64,000 nucleotides of DNA from Paraburkholderia lycopersici (GTDB lineage: Bacteria; Pseudomonadota; Gammaproteobacteria; Burkholderiales; Burkholderiaceae). The position numbers and the translations under genes were made by a program. Of the stretch, positions 44,121 through 53,638 are shown one piece after another (positions within the stretch are counted from its first letter, which is position 1; the number at the start of each line of letters is the position of its first letter). The notes beneath the pieces are model-generated. The model was not told the DNA's origin. It did not search any database and saw only the letters and a list, made by a program, of their open reading frames with translations. Location: NCBI RefSeq assembly GCF_900096975.1, contig NZ_FMYQ01000011.1:62001-126000 (forward strand). Reading direction: 5' to 3'.

Positions 44121-45098
44121 TCAGTGCCGGAGAGGGCGCTGGACGACGTTCGTCCAGAACCGGCGCAGGCTGTCGACACCGCTCGCGGTAGAACTCCAGA
44201 GCGTCGCGTCGCTCACGCACAGCGTGCCCGCGAACGCGTCTTCGCGCGACTGCAGCAGCGCGTCGAACGTCGCGCGCTCGCGCGTGAACGGATGCGGCGG
44301 CGCGTCGAGATCGATCCGCTGCCGCGCGAGCACGTCGAGTCGCGCCGCCGCTTCGCCGTGGCGATCGAGTTGCGGCAGATGCGCGTGCAGATTGAAGTGA
44401 GGGACGTTCTCCAGCAGCTTCAGCCGGTCGAGCGCCGTTTCGGCTTCGATGGGCGCGGGCGCGCCGTTCTCCGCGCAAGCCGGCCGGAGTCCGAAGCGAT
44501 TTTCCACGGGTACGCCGAGGCCCGCGAGTAACGAGCGCGCGAAGCCGCCGAAGCCTTGCCGGGGTGGAAGCGTCTTGTCGCCGTGATGTTCGAATTCCTC
44601 GATCTGGCGCTGCAAGGCTTCGTCGCCGCTCAGATCGCCGACTTCGCCGATGTCGTGATGCGGACAAACGAAGGCCAGATGGTCCGTGTTCGCGAGGAAT
44701 GCGCGGACCGCTTCGATCTCGTTGTCCGTCGCCTTCTGGGCCGTGCGACAGGAGTCGAAGCTGATGACGATCAGCGTGTCGATGCCGTCGAGCGCACGCG
44801 TATCGAGCGGTTTCGGCGTTCCGTCGTCGGCGACGCGCTCGACCTCGATCACGCGCTGGCCCGTCAACGCGGACGCCAGATCGACAAAGGCCGTGAAGTT
44901 GTGCTTCATGATGTGGTCGAGGAAACCCGCGATGCCCTGGTCGAACGCATGCGGGTCCGCGAACTCGTGGAAGCGGGGGAAGCCCATTCTGCGGCTCTCG
45001 AAGAGCGCCGGAAACCGGTCTTCGATCACGTGCAGCGGCGCACCGGACTCGCCCGGCCGGCTCCACGCGTAATAAACCAGCACTTGTCGCGCAATCAT
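44121..45098 (-). CDS. Unrecognised gene inserted between bufB and bufC
   Basis: 325 residues, no signal peptide, no membrane helix. Residues about 75-125 look like an alpha/beta nucleotide- or flavodoxin-like core (TRALDGIDTLIVISFDSCRT, HLAFVCPHHDIGEVGDLSGD). The rest is rich in Asp, His and Arg. BufB and BufC are usually adjacent, so this gene is an insertion into the operon. Spacing of 31 bases to bufB and five bases to bufC shows it is cotranscribed. It may be an extra tailoring or scaffold protein for the peptide. Confidence 0.65.
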   Translation of the reverse strand: MIARQVLVYYAWSRPGESGAPLHVIEDRFPALFESRRMGFPRFHEFADPHAFDQGIAGFLDHIMKHNFTAFVDLASALTGQRVIEVERVADDGTPKPLDTRALDGIDTLIVISFDSCRTAQKATDNEIEAVRAFLANTDHLAFVCPHHDIGEVGDLSGDEALQRQIEEFEHHGDKTLPPRQGFGGFARSLLAGLGVPVENRFGLRPACAENGAPAPIEAETALDRLKLLENVPHFNLHAHLPQLDRHGEAAARLDVLARQRIDLDAPPHPFTRERATFDALLQSREDAFAGTLCVSDATLWSSTASGVDSLRRFWTNVVQRPLRH

Positions 45099-45129
45099 GA
45101 TATCCGTGCCTCTCGTCTGTGCTGTCGGG

Positions 45130-46050
45130 TCATTGCGGCATGGCCGCGGCGTGCGGCCCGTGGGGCACGCGTTCGACGCTCGCGGCCTGCGCGGCGGTCT
45201 GCATGATGCGGTCGGCACGCGCGGCTTCGGCGGCGAGCGCCGGCCAGTCTGGGACGTTGGCGTCCCATTCGATCAAGACGGGAACCGGGCCCGTTTTGCG
45301 GACGACATGTGCGAAGAGATTCCAGACAATATCGTCGACGTGGCGGTCGTGCGTGTCGATCAGCAGCGGGCGGCCCTGCTCGTCGGCTTCACGCGCGTGG
45401 CCGGCCAGATGAATCTCCTGTACGGCATCGAGCGGGTATGCGGCCAGCCAGGCAAGCGGGTCCCATTGCTGGTTCGTCGACGCGACGTAGACGTTGTTGA
45501 CGTCGAGCAGGAGGCCGCATCCGGTCCGCTGCACGACGGCGGCGATGAAGTCTGTCTCCGAAAACGTGCTCTCCTTGAAGGCGACGTACGTCGAAGGGTT
45601 TTCGAGCAGGATTTGCCGGCCAAGCAACGTCTGCACCTGGTCGATGTGGGCGGCGACCCGAACGAGGCTGTGCCTTGTATACGGCAACGGCAGCAGGTCG
45701 TTGAGAAAGCCGCAGTCGTGGCTGGACCACGCGAGATGTTCCGAGAACAGGGCTGGGGAGTAGCGCGCCATGAGCGTTTTGAGCCGTCGAATATGGTCCA
45801 GATCGAGCGGACGGTCCGCGCCAATGGACAGGCCGACGCCATGAACCGACAGTCCGTACGACTCGCGCAGGGCGGACAGATAGCGGTGCGGCGGGCCACC
45901 CGCGCCCATGTAGTTTTCAGCATGAACCTCGAAGAAGCCGATATCGGGCTGCGTTTCGAGTATCGTTCGGCAGTGTCCGGCCTTGAGGCCGACCCCGGCA
46001 CGCGAGGGCAGGCGAGTCTGGGCAGGAAAGGACGATGACGACGCGGACAT
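45130..46050 (-). CDS. bufB: MNIO (DUF692) peptide-modifying iron enzyme BufB
   Basis: 306 residues of the DUF692 TIM-barrel family. Family motifs include [65 protein letters not shown] and [32 protein letters not shown] carries the metal-binding His/Asp. These enzymes bind several iron ions and rewrite Cys residues of a precursor peptide, giving thiooxazole-type copper-binding groups in bufferins. It lies 67 bases downstream of the bufA-type precursor gene. Confidence 0.85.
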   Translation of the reverse strand: MSASSSSFPAQTRLPSRAGVGLKAGHCRTILETQPDIGFFEVHAENYMGAGGPPHRYLSALRESYGLSVHGVGLSIGADRPLDLDHIRRLKTLMARYSPALFSEHLAWSSHDCGFLNDLLPLPYTRHSLVRVAAHIDQVQTLLGRQILLENPSTYVAFKESTFSETDFIAAVVQRTGCGLLLDVNNVYVASTNQQWDPLAWLAAYPLDAVQEIHLAGHAREADEQGRPLLIDTHDRHVDDIVWNLFAHVVRKTGPVPVLIEWDANVPDWPALAAEAARADRIMQTAAQAASVERVPHGPHAAAMPQ

Positions 46051-46117
46051 GAGCAACCTCGGTCTCGATCGTGGCGGGCCGGGGTGCCGGGGACGGGGGC
46101 CCGGCCCGGATGGGAGC

Positions 46118-46450
46118 CTAGACCTTCGGTGAAAGGCTTCCTGCGCCCTTCGGTGTGGAAATGCTCGTGCAGGTGCCCTTCGGCACGAGCCTGAACGAGT
46201 TGCCCTGGTAGTCCACGGTGCTCGTGCCGGCGCACGTCGTGCCCGCGCCCGCGTAGCAATCGTTTTGTCCCTTCAGTGCCGTGCCGAAGCACGGTTCGAC
46301 CTTGCCCGACTTGACGAGCGCGGTGTGCTCGGCCTGAATCTTCTTCTGCGCTTCGGTGAATTCCTGGGCGCTCGCAGGCGTCGACGCAACAGCGGCGAGC
46401 GCAGTTGCGAGCGCACCTGCAACCAGGGGGGTCATCTTGTGGTCGGCCAT
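46118..46450 (-). CDS. bufA: BufA-type (DUF2282) secreted precursor peptide
   Basis: 110 residues with a Sec signal (about 1-28, [20 protein letters not shown]). The mature part has four Cys in the family pattern: [27 protein letters not shown] and VPKGTCTS. In bufferins these Cys are the sites modified by BufB before export, giving a copper-binding peptide. ATG 46450 follows GGAGAAGTGT. First gene of the bufA-bufB-(unknown)-bufC-doxX operon; induction by copper or another metal is inferred. Confidence 0.85.
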   Translation of the reverse strand: MADHKMTPLVAGALATALAAVASTPASAQEFTEAQKKIQAEHTALVKSGKVEPCFGTALKGQNDCYAGAGTTCAGTSTVDYQGNSFRLVPKGTCTSISTPKGAGSLSPKV

Positions 46451-46555
46451 ACACTTCTCCGGGTTGAGAGAGCCGCGATCTTCGGGAGACCGCGATTGAA
46501 ACGATCGCCCTGACGCGAGCGAGGATAGATGCGTTTCGGCCTGCATCGGTGTGCA

Positions 46556-46575
46556 CGCGATGACTCGTCATCGCG
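46556..46575. promoter_or_regulatory. Inverted repeat upstream of bufA
   Basis: CGCGATGAC, two bases, GTCATCGCG, about 105 bases before the bufA start and beyond the stop of the next gene upstream. It could be an operator for the bufferin operon or a hairpin ending the upstream transcript; there is no T-run. Confidence 0.35.
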
Positions 46576-46724
46576 CAACAAGAATACGGAATCGGCGGGG
46601 GCCGGAATTGCACGGTCTTGCGCGATCTGGTACGCGATTGCGATGTGCGTTCGAGCTGGCCATGATGGATTCGGATTTGCCTCGCGGAGCCTGCCCCGAA
46701 AGAAGCGAGACGCCCAAGCCGGTT

Positions 46725-47204
46725 TCAGCGCGAGCGCGAAACGAGGAAAAGCACGACTGCGGCGGCGCTCATGGTCCAGTAGTCGGTGGGCGCGAACCAG
46801 ATCCAGTGGATATGCCATGGCACATACGCCGGCGTAAAACGCGCGAGACCGTAAGCCGGATTGAGCACAAACCAGAGAAAATCCTCGGTCAGCCAGAACA
46901 GGATGATGCAGGCGACGATGCGCGCCTCGGTGCGCCACGACCATTGCCAGTTGAAGAGCGGCGGCAGGTGGAAAAATAGCGCCATGAAGGGGAAGACCCA
47001 GGCGTGATAGCCGGTCATCGGGCGACCGCCCCAGAAGATATCGAGCAGCCAGTGCTTTTCGATTCGCCATGTCGGCAGATTGGCCGCCCAGCCCGCGTTG
47101 CCCTCGATCTGGATTTCGACGTTGGCGAAAAAGAAGCCGAGCAGCAGGACCCACGCAATCAGCGCTGCCAGGCGCAGGTCCGGGTTGACGCTCGCGCGGC
47201 TCAC
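46725..47204 (-). CDS. Unrecognised membrane protein coupled to a glycolipid glycosyltransferase
   Basis: 159 residues with about four predicted helices, rich in Trp and Phe (LIAWVLLLGFFFANVEIQIE, GYHAWVFPFMALFFHLPPLF, ILFWLTEDFLWFVLNPAYGL). The GTG start overlaps the stop of the upstream glycosyltransferase gene (GTGA), so the two are made together. No family recognised. It may modify, hold or transport the glycolipid product. Confidence 0.7.
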   Translation of the reverse strand: MSRASVNPDLRLAALIAWVLLLGFFFANVEIQIEGNAGWAANLPTWRIEKHWLLDIFWGGRPMTGYHAWVFPFMALFFHLPPLFNWQWSWRTEARIVACIILFWLTEDFLWFVLNPAYGLARFTPAYVPWHIHWIWFAPTDYWTMSAAAVVLFLVSRSR

Positions 47205-48391
47205 GCGGACGTCCCGGTGCCGGCATCGATGGCGCCTGCACCGCCCGTCGGGCGGCCGGAAAGCGAGTCGAGCACGCGGTCCAGCACGAGGCGGCCCGCC
47301 ATTGGCCGCCCGAGCGGGGCGATGCGCCGGCGCATGCCGGCCAGGCGAGCCGGCTCGTCCAGCAGCATGTGTATCCGGTAGCGCAGCGCGTCGACATCGA
47401 CGGCCTTGAGCGCCACGCCCTGTTCGAGCAGGTAGTCGGCGTTGCGCTCCTCCTGCCCCGGTATCGGCGACGTGACGATCATGGGCAATTGCATTGCGAG
47501 GCACTCGGACGTAGTGAGGCCACCCGGCTTGGTGATGGCGAGATCCGCGCATGCCATCAGACGTTCGACCCGATGCGTAAAGCCTTGTGGGAACAGGCGC
47601 CCGGGATGCTGTGCCGCCAGCGCGCGGAGCGCCGCGAGCATCGCCTCGTTGCGGCCGGCCAGGACGACGAGCTGGAAACCGGCATTCATCTCCAGCAGCC
47701 GCGCCGCCAGCGTTTCGAGACCTGCGAGGCCGGCGCCGCCCGACATCATCAGGAACGTCAACCGTTTCGCATCGAGGCCGAAGTCCGCGGCACACGACAC
47801 GCGATCGAGTGGCTGGCCGAACGCGGGCATGACCGGGATGCCGCTCACGGTCACCGACGAGGCGGGCACGCCGCGCATGCCCATCCGCCAAGCGATTTCG
47901 TCGCTGGCGGCGAAGTAGCCGCTCATGCCGGGCACGATCCACATGCTGTGGAGATCGAAGTCGGTGACCTGCACCCAGACGGGGGTCCGAACGCGACCAT
48001 GGCGAATTTCGCGCGACAAAAGCTCCGCAGGCAGAAAGTGCGTGCAGATAATGGCATCCGGCTGATGCCGCGCAATTTCGGCCAGCAGCGCCCGGCAGTT
48101 TAGCCGCTCGACGGCTCGCCGGACTTTTTGCGGCAGCGAGGCCGGATCGGCCTCGTCGGTCTTGCGGTAGAGGTACCCCCACAACGCGGGCTGGCTGGTC
48201 ACGACCTCGATATAAAGATCCGCATAGAGCTTGCGGAAGGTGGCCGGCACGTAATCCATGACGTCGAGATGCGAAGCCTCGATGCCGGCGGGATGCGTCT
48301 GCGCGAAGGCAAGCAGCGCCTCGGCGGCTCGGGTATGACCGGCGCCTGCGCTGACGCTCAGGAGCAGGATTTTCGTTTCTCGCCTGACCAT
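47201..48391 (-). CDS. MGDG-synthase-like (GT28) glycosyltransferase
   Basis: 396 residues. The N-terminal acceptor domain has LLLSVSAGAGHTRAAEALL, typical of the MGDG synthase/UgtP group. The C-terminal donor site includes LMMSGGAGLAGLETLAARLL and ACADLAITKPGGLTTSECLA with PIPGQEERNADYLLEQG. These enzymes add sugar from a UDP- or GDP-sugar to diacylglycerol or similar lipids at the inner membrane. Some bacteria use them to replace phospholipid when phosphate is scarce. No Pho-box was seen upstream. It is divergent from the c-di-GMP protein gene across 471 bases. Confidence 0.8.
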   Translation of the reverse strand: MVRRETKILLLSVSAGAGHTRAAEALLAFAQTHPAGIEASHLDVMDYVPATFRKLYADLYIEVVTSQPALWGYLYRKTDEADPASLPQKVRRAVERLNCRALLAEIARHQPDAIICTHFLPAELLSREIRHGRVRTPVWVQVTDFDLHSMWIVPGMSGYFAASDEIAWRMGMRGVPASSVTVSGIPVMPAFGQPLDRVSCAADFGLDAKRLTFLMMSGGAGLAGLETLAARLLEMNAGFQLVVLAGRNEAMLAALRALAAQHPGRLFPQGFTHRVERLMACADLAITKPGGLTTSECLAMQLPMIVTSPIPGQEERNADYLLEQGVALKAVDVDALRYRIHMLLDEPARLAGMRRRIAPLGRPMAGRLVLDRVLDSLSGRPTGGAGAIDAGTGTSA

Positions 48392-48862
48392 GTCGTCGTG
48401 CCGGTTCAGTCGGCCTTGCGTTGTGCGGTGCATCGTGCCGTCGCTGCGTGAGCGTCGGGCCCGGATCCAACCCCCAAGCTTACGCGCGAGTAAAAGCGTC
48501 CGCATGGAGAACGAGCATTGGCCAATCATTCCTGGCACCGGGATCTCCAGGAATCTATAGGACTGCTCGCCGGTCTTCGTGGGGGCGGGCGGCTTCGCCG
48601 CGGCCATGCGGGTTGCCCGATCGCAGGCAGGTCTGCACATCACCAGGATGGGCGTATTTGCACTGCAATGTCGCATTGCCGGCACCGTGATGGTGAGTTT
48701 TAAGCGGAAGCTCAAGAAATTAATCAGCCGACCGATAGCATGTTCAGGAGTCTTTCCCGTCTTCGCGCCCAAGGTCAAACCCGACGTTCCCGCAAGGAAA
48801 GAAGTGAATCGTCTGGGGCATGGCGCCCGGTGCGCAAGCTTCGCGCTCGAACAGCAATACAT
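48392..48862. other. Divergent region between glycosyltransferase and GGDEF-EAL genes
   Basis: 471 bases. Contains a small hairpin GCAATG-TCG-CATTGC at 48665-48679 and a moderately AT-rich stretch (48690-48725) that could be the promoter of the c-di-GMP gene. An in-frame ATG at 48740 would extend that protein by 41 Arg/Ser-rich residues, which is unconvincing. Confidence 0.4.
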
Positions 48863-51800
48863 ATGAAACGCAACCTGTTTTTCCGGTTACTCGCGCGTCT
48901 TCGCGTCGGCCGCAAGCTGCTGCTGATCTATTTGCTGGATTTGAGCGCAGTGCTGTATATCAGCGGCATCCTGATCCACGAGAAGTACATCGCGATCGAC
49001 TTCTCCGACAAGGAGCTGGTCGGCAACGCCTATGTCGCGGCCGTGCATGACGCGCTCATCGACTTTGCGCTCGCGGGGGCCGGGCGGCCGCGCACGGCGG
49101 CGCAATTGCACCGCACGGCGAACGGGCTCGCCGACGCGGAGAGCCGCTATGGCGCCAACATGCAAAGCGCCGAACTCAATGCGCGCGTGCTGCGTGCGCT
49201 CGCGGCCACGGCGGCGCCCCATGCCGGCGACGCGACGGTGGACGGCGGTCTGGAGGCGACGCGCGCGCTGGTGACGCGGGTCGGCAACCAGTCGAACCTG
49301 ATTCTGGACCCGGACCTCGACAGCTACTACTCGATGTCGCTGTCGATCCTGCGTTATCCGGAACTGCTCGGCGACGTCAACCGGATCGGCCGCCACCTGC
49401 ACGACGCCGGTTCGAATCGCCGCTCCGTGCCGATGAGCCATGACGAGATGCGGACCCGCTACCTCGTGCTCGAAGGGCAGCTCGATGCCGTATTGCAGGG
49501 TTTGCGTTCCGACTATGCGGAGGCTGCGGCGGCGAACGGCACGTTGAACGGCTCGATGGGTCCCGCGATCGGGCATATGCTCGCCGCCGTCGATGCATAT
49601 CGCCACGTGGCCGGCACCGCGGTGGACGCCGGCGTGGATGCCGGTACGCTTGCCGTGCTCGACGCCGCGCAGCAGCGCGTGGTCATGAGCGTGAGCGACG
49701 CATGGAGCGTGACCGGCAATCAGCTCGAAGGACTGCTGCACGAGCGCGTGCGCGGGCTTTTCGAACGGATGTGGCTGCACCTCGGCACCGCGCTGTTTCT
49801 GCTGTGCGCGATCCTGAGCATGGTGTACTTCGTCGCGCAGCAGATTTCGCGGCCGCTGCGCCAGCTCGCGCGGGTGATGGACACGGTGCGCCGCACGGGG
49901 GACCACTCGCTGCGCGCGAGCTGGCACAGCCAGGACGAGATCGGCCAGCTCGTGCGCGGCTTCAACGACATGCTCGCGCAACTCGACCGCGAGCGCGACG
50001 TGCAGAAGGAACTCGCCGCGACCGCCCGCGCCTCGGCCGCGCAGTATGCGCTCGTGGAGGCGACGCCGGTGCCGATGGTCGTCACGGCGATCCCGGGTCA
50101 CGAGGTGCTGCACGCGAACGAGCCCGCGCTTTACTGGCTCAATGGCTGCACGGTCGACCCGTGGGGCTTCGGGCTCGACTCGGAGGTGCGCGCGCGTTTC
50201 TTCCAGCAGCTCTCCGACCGCGATGCCGTCGACGAGTTCGAGGTTCACTGGAAGGCCGCCAGCGAGCCCACCTGGGCCATGTTGTCGGCGCGACGCCTCG
50301 ACTTCCAGGGGCGCGACGCGGTGCTGACCGCGTTCACGCCGATCAACCAGATCAAGCTGATGGAGCAGCGCCTCGAATTGTGGGGCAAGGTGTTCGAGGC
50401 GTCGTCCGAAGCGATCCTGATCCTCGACGCGCAACGACGGCTCGTGACCGCCAACGCGTCGTTTTATCGTGCAACGGGATACCGCGCCGACGACGTGGCG
50501 GGGCGCGAACCCGCGTTCCTCTTCGGCGCGCAGGAGCACGACGACATCCTTCCGGCCGTCATGGATTCCGTCAATCGCCTGAGCACGTGGCACGGCGAGG
50601 CGCACGTGCGGCGCCGCGCGGGCAGCGACTATCCTGCGTGGCTGATGGTGAGCGCCGTGCGCGACCGCCGTGCGAACCTGTCGCACTACATCTGCACGCT
50701 GATCGACATCACGGACCGCAAGAAGAGCGAGGCGCGCATCCAGTTCCTCGCGGAGCACGACGTGCTGACGGAATTGCCGAACCGCGAGCTGTTCGTGAAG
50801 CGTCTCGGCGTCGTGCTCGGCAACGCGCGCCGCGCGGGACAGCGCGTTGCGGTGCTGTTCATCGATCTTGACCGCTTCAAGGACATCAACGATTCGCTGG
50901 GCCATCACGTCGGCGACAACCTGCTGCGCTCGGTCTCGCGGCGCCTGCTGCAGGCCGTGCGCAGCAACGACACGGTAAGCCGTCTCGGCGGCGACGAGTT
51001 CACGGTGATCCTGAACGGCGTCAGCAACGCGGCCGACGTCATGCGCACGATCGAGGATCGTCTGCTGCCGCTCGTGCGTCAGCCGCACGAGGTCGGCGGT
51101 GTGACGCTGCAGGTCTCGTGCAGTGTCGGCGTGGCGCTCTTTCCCGACGATGGTTCGGATATCGAAACGCTGATGCAGAATGCCGATGCGGCGATGTACC
51201 AGGCAAAGGAAGCGGGGCGCAATCTCGTCAGGTTCTTTGCGCCCGACATGGCCGAGCGCACGCGCTACCGGTTGACGCTCGAAGCGTGCCTTCGCGCCGC
51301 GATCGAGAAGCATGAATTCCGGCTCGAATACCAGCCATGCGTCGATGCGCACACGGGCGAACTCGTTTCCGTCGAAGGGCTGCTGCGCTGGAACAGCCCG
51401 CAGATCGGGACGGTGTCGCCCGCGCAGTTCATTCCGGTTGCCGAAGATACGGGGCTCATCATTCCGATCGGGGCGTGGGTGATCGACGAAGCCTGCCGGC
51501 AGATCGCCGCGTGGGACGCGCAGGGGCTGCCGCTACGTCGCGTTTCGATCAACCTGTCGGCGATCCAGTTGCGCGATCCCGACCTGATCGGCACGCTCAC
51601 GGACAGTCTCGCGCTCCATCGCGTCGAGGCCGGGCGACTCGAACTCGAAATCACCGAAACCGTGCTGATGGACAGTGCGGAGAATCACCTCGCGACGATA
51701 AGCGCAATCCGCGCGCTGGGGGTCAAGCTGTCGCTCGACGATTTCGGCACCGGCTATTCGAGCCTCAGCTATCTGAACCGCTTTCCGCTCGACCGGCTCA

Positions 51801-52042
51801 AGATCGATCGCGCGTTCGTACTCGACATGCTCGATGCCCCGGCGGACCTCGCCATCATTCGGGCGATCATCGATCTCGGTCGCGAACTGGGCCTGCGCGT
51901 GGTCGCCGAGGGGGTCGAGAGCGAACACCAGGCTCGCATTCTGCGCACGATCGGCTGCGACGAATTGCAGGGTTTTCTGTTTTCGAAGGCGCTGTCGCCC
52001 ACCGATCTCTGGTTGTGGACCAATGCGCGCAAGGTAGCGTAG
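48863..52042 (+). CDS. Membrane-bound HAMP-PAS-GGDEF-EAL c-di-GMP enzyme
   Basis: 1059 residues. TM1 lies near 18-38 and TM2 near 302-325, enclosing a periplasmic sensor of about 260 residues. HAMP (325-375) and two PAS units (about 390-510 and 510-640) follow. GGDEF is intact (RLGGDEF near 707) with an I-site RSND five residues ahead. The EAL domain (about 805-1045) reads EGLLRW instead of EALLRW but keeps DDFGTGYSS, KIDRAF and AEGVES, so both making and breaking of cyclic di-GMP remain possible. The start is uncertain: ATG 48863 lacks a clear ribosome site. Confidence 0.9.
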   Translation: MKRNLFFRLLARLRVGRKLLLIYLLDLSAVLYISGILIHEKYIAIDFSDKELVGNAYVAAVHDALIDFALAGAGRPRTAAQLHRTANGLADAESRYGANMQSAELNARVLRALAATAAPHAGDATVDGGLEATRALVTRVGNQSNLILDPDLDSYYSMSLSILRYPELLGDVNRIGRHLHDAGSNRRSVPMSHDEMRTRYLVLEGQLDAVLQGLRSDYAEAAAANGTLNGSMGPAIGHMLAAVDAYRHVAGTAVDAGVDAGTLAVLDAAQQRVVMSVSDAWSVTGNQLEGLLHERVRGLFERMWLHLGTALFLLCAILSMVYFVAQQISRPLRQLARVMDTVRRTGDHSLRASWHSQDEIGQLVRGFNDMLAQLDRERDVQKELAATARASAAQYALVEATPVPMVVTAIPGHEVLHANEPALYWLNGCTVDPWGFGLDSEVRARFFQQLSDRDAVDEFEVHWKAASEPTWAMLSARRLDFQGRDAVLTAFTPINQIKLMEQRLELWGKVFEASSEAILILDAQRRLVTANASFYRATGYRADDVAGREPAFLFGAQEHDDILPAVMDSVNRLSTWHGEAHVRRRAGSDYPAWLMVSAVRDRRANLSHYICTLIDITDRKKSEARIQFLAEHDVLTELPNRELFVKRLGVVLGNARRAGQRVAVLFIDLDRFKDINDSLGHHVGDNLLRSVSRRLLQAVRSNDTVSRLGGDEFTVILNGVSNAADVMRTIEDRLLPLVRQPHEVGGVTLQVSCSVGVALFPDDGSDIETLMQNADAAMYQAKEAGRNLVRFFAPDMAERTRYRLTLEACLRAAIEKHEFRLEYQPCVDAHTGELVSVEGLLRWNSPQIGTVSPAQFIPVAEDTGLIIPIGAWVIDEACRQIAAWDAQGLPLRRVSINLSAIQLRDPDLIGTLTDSLALHRVEAGRLELEITETVLMDSAENHLATISAIRALGVKLSLDDFGTGYSSLSYLNRFPLDRLKIDRAFVLDMLDAPADLAIIRAIIDLGRELGLRVVAEGVESEHQARILRTIGCDELQGFLFSKALSPTDLWLWTNARKVA

Positions 52043-52285
52043 ACGGTGGCTAGCCTGGAGCGGGACGTCTCGCGTGGTCGCCGGCGAATTTCAGCCAGAT
52101 GATTGTCTTTCTGCGATCTGGCCCGCGTTATCGGGCCTCATGCGCCTTGCGCATTGCTGATGCGCAGAGACACTTCTTGCTTTCGACCTCTCCCGCCGCC
52201 CCGAACCTCGGCGCGGCGCTCCCGGGCCACCGGTAAATCAAGACGATTCCTCGTCGGGCGGTTGGCCGGCTTCGCTTGATCGATA

Positions 52286-53437
52286 TCAGTCGTTGGATCT
52301 TGCGTCGTCGCCCTGCGGCGGTACCGTGACGCCTGCCTCGGCTGCCGCGGTCGTTTTGCGCTGGCCCGCACGCAGTTCGATGTGCGCGAGCCATACGCCG
52401 GGCAGCATGGGTAGCCAGAAGGTGAGGCCGCGCAACAGAAGCGTTGCCGCGAGTGCCGCTTCGATCGGTGCGCCGAGCAGCCGCAGCATGCCTACCGAAG
52501 CCGCTTCGAACGTGCCGAGCCCGACCGGCACCGGCCCGATGGTCGCCACCATCGAGGCGACCGCGAAGCTTGCGAATGCCACCCAGAACGGCGTGCGTGC
52601 GCCCACAGCGCCCAGCGCGAGCCACAGCGTGCCCGCATCGAGAAGAAAGATCGCGAGTTGCGGGGCGACCGTGCGCACGAGCAGGCGGCGGTTGAGCAAG
52701 AGCTCGGGCTGGATGTCGCTGAACGATTCGATCAGGCGTGACAGATGCAGCCATTTGCCGAGCAAGGCGACATGCGGGTCGTGGTTCCACTTGTGCAGCG
52801 CGATGAGCAAGGCGGGGACGAGCAGGAGCGCCAGCAGGAAAACGGCGATGCCGACGAAAAGCGCGGTGCCTGCGGCATGGTGCAGCCAGAGCAGCGCGGC
52901 GCTTCCGAACACGACGATCAGGAAGGCGATGTCGCGCGAAACCAGGCTGGTCAGCAATGCGGTCAGGGCGACCGGGCGCGGGACGCCGTGGCGCAGCAGC
53001 CCGCGAATCGCCATGAGGCTTCCGCCGAGGCCGGCGCTCGGCAGCGCCTGGTCGGTAAACACCTTGACGATGCCAAGACGCACGAGCACGCGCATCGGCA
53101 ATGCGTAGCCGGAATCCCGCAGCGGCTGGCGCCAGACGAGCGCTGCGCTCACATAGGTTGCGGCCTGGGCAGCCAGCGCGATCAGCAGCCACCCCGGACG
53201 CGCCGCGCGCGCGAGCGCCAGGCTGCGTTCGAGCGAACTGGCGCGTACGACGACGAGCACAAGCACGAGCAGGCAGAGGAGGCCGACTGCCCAGGCCGCC
53301 TGCCCGCGCCTGCGCGCGTCTCCCGTTAGCGCACGCCGGAAGGCGCGCGCAGCACGTTGCGCGATGGGCGAGGCGGCTTGCGGCAAGGGCGGCTCGCCAT
53401 CGTGCTGTCCGCGAGGGGTAGAGGGACCGGCATTCAT
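52286..53437 (-). CDS. UPF0104/LPG-synthase-type multi-helix membrane protein
   Basis: 383 residues with about eight to nine helices. The pattern of the AglD/MprF N-terminal domain family is seen in LPSAGLGGSLMAIRGLLRHG and FAVASMVATIGPVPVGLGTF, with EAASVGMLRLLG after it. Members flip or transfer lipids, often polyprenyl- or hopanoid-linked. Cytoplasmic tails of about 45 and 35 residues flank the core. An FNR-type box at 53527 lies 90 bases upstream of the start, suggesting low-oxygen control. Confidence 0.8.
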   Translation of the reverse strand: MNAGPSTPRGQHDGEPPLPQAASPIAQRAARAFRRALTGDARRRGQAAWAVGLLCLLVLVLVVVRASSLERSLALARAARPGWLLIALAAQAATYVSAALVWRQPLRDSGYALPMRVLVRLGIVKVFTDQALPSAGLGGSLMAIRGLLRHGVPRPVALTALLTSLVSRDIAFLIVVFGSAALLWLHHAAGTALFVGIAVFLLALLLVPALLIALHKWNHDPHVALLGKWLHLSRLIESFSDIQPELLLNRRLLVRTVAPQLAIFLLDAGTLWLALGAVGARTPFWVAFASFAVASMVATIGPVPVGLGTFEAASVGMLRLLGAPIEAALAATLLLRGLTFWLPMLPGVWLAHIELRAGQRKTTAAAEAGVTVPPQGDDARSND

Positions 53438-53526
53438 CGAAACCCGTCTCAGGAAAGGAGCGGCGACGCAATGCAAGTCGATTGCGCGTCGGCAGGGAGA
53501 TTTTCGGCGCGCGCCTGATGTCGGGC

Positions 53527-53540
53527 TTGATGCATGTCAA
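53527..53540. promoter_or_regulatory. FNR/ANR-type box upstream of the UPF0104 gene
   Basis: TTGAT-GCAT-GTCAA, one mismatch from the consensus TTGAT-N4-ATCAA, 90 bases before the minus-strand start at 53437. Confidence 0.5.
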
Positions 53541-53638
53541 TCTGTCAGACGCTGTTCGTCATCGCGGTGGCGGACATCGGACGGCTGCTGGCGGCGCGGA
53601 CCGCACGGGAGAGGTTTTCAGCCGGCTCAGCCTGGGGT

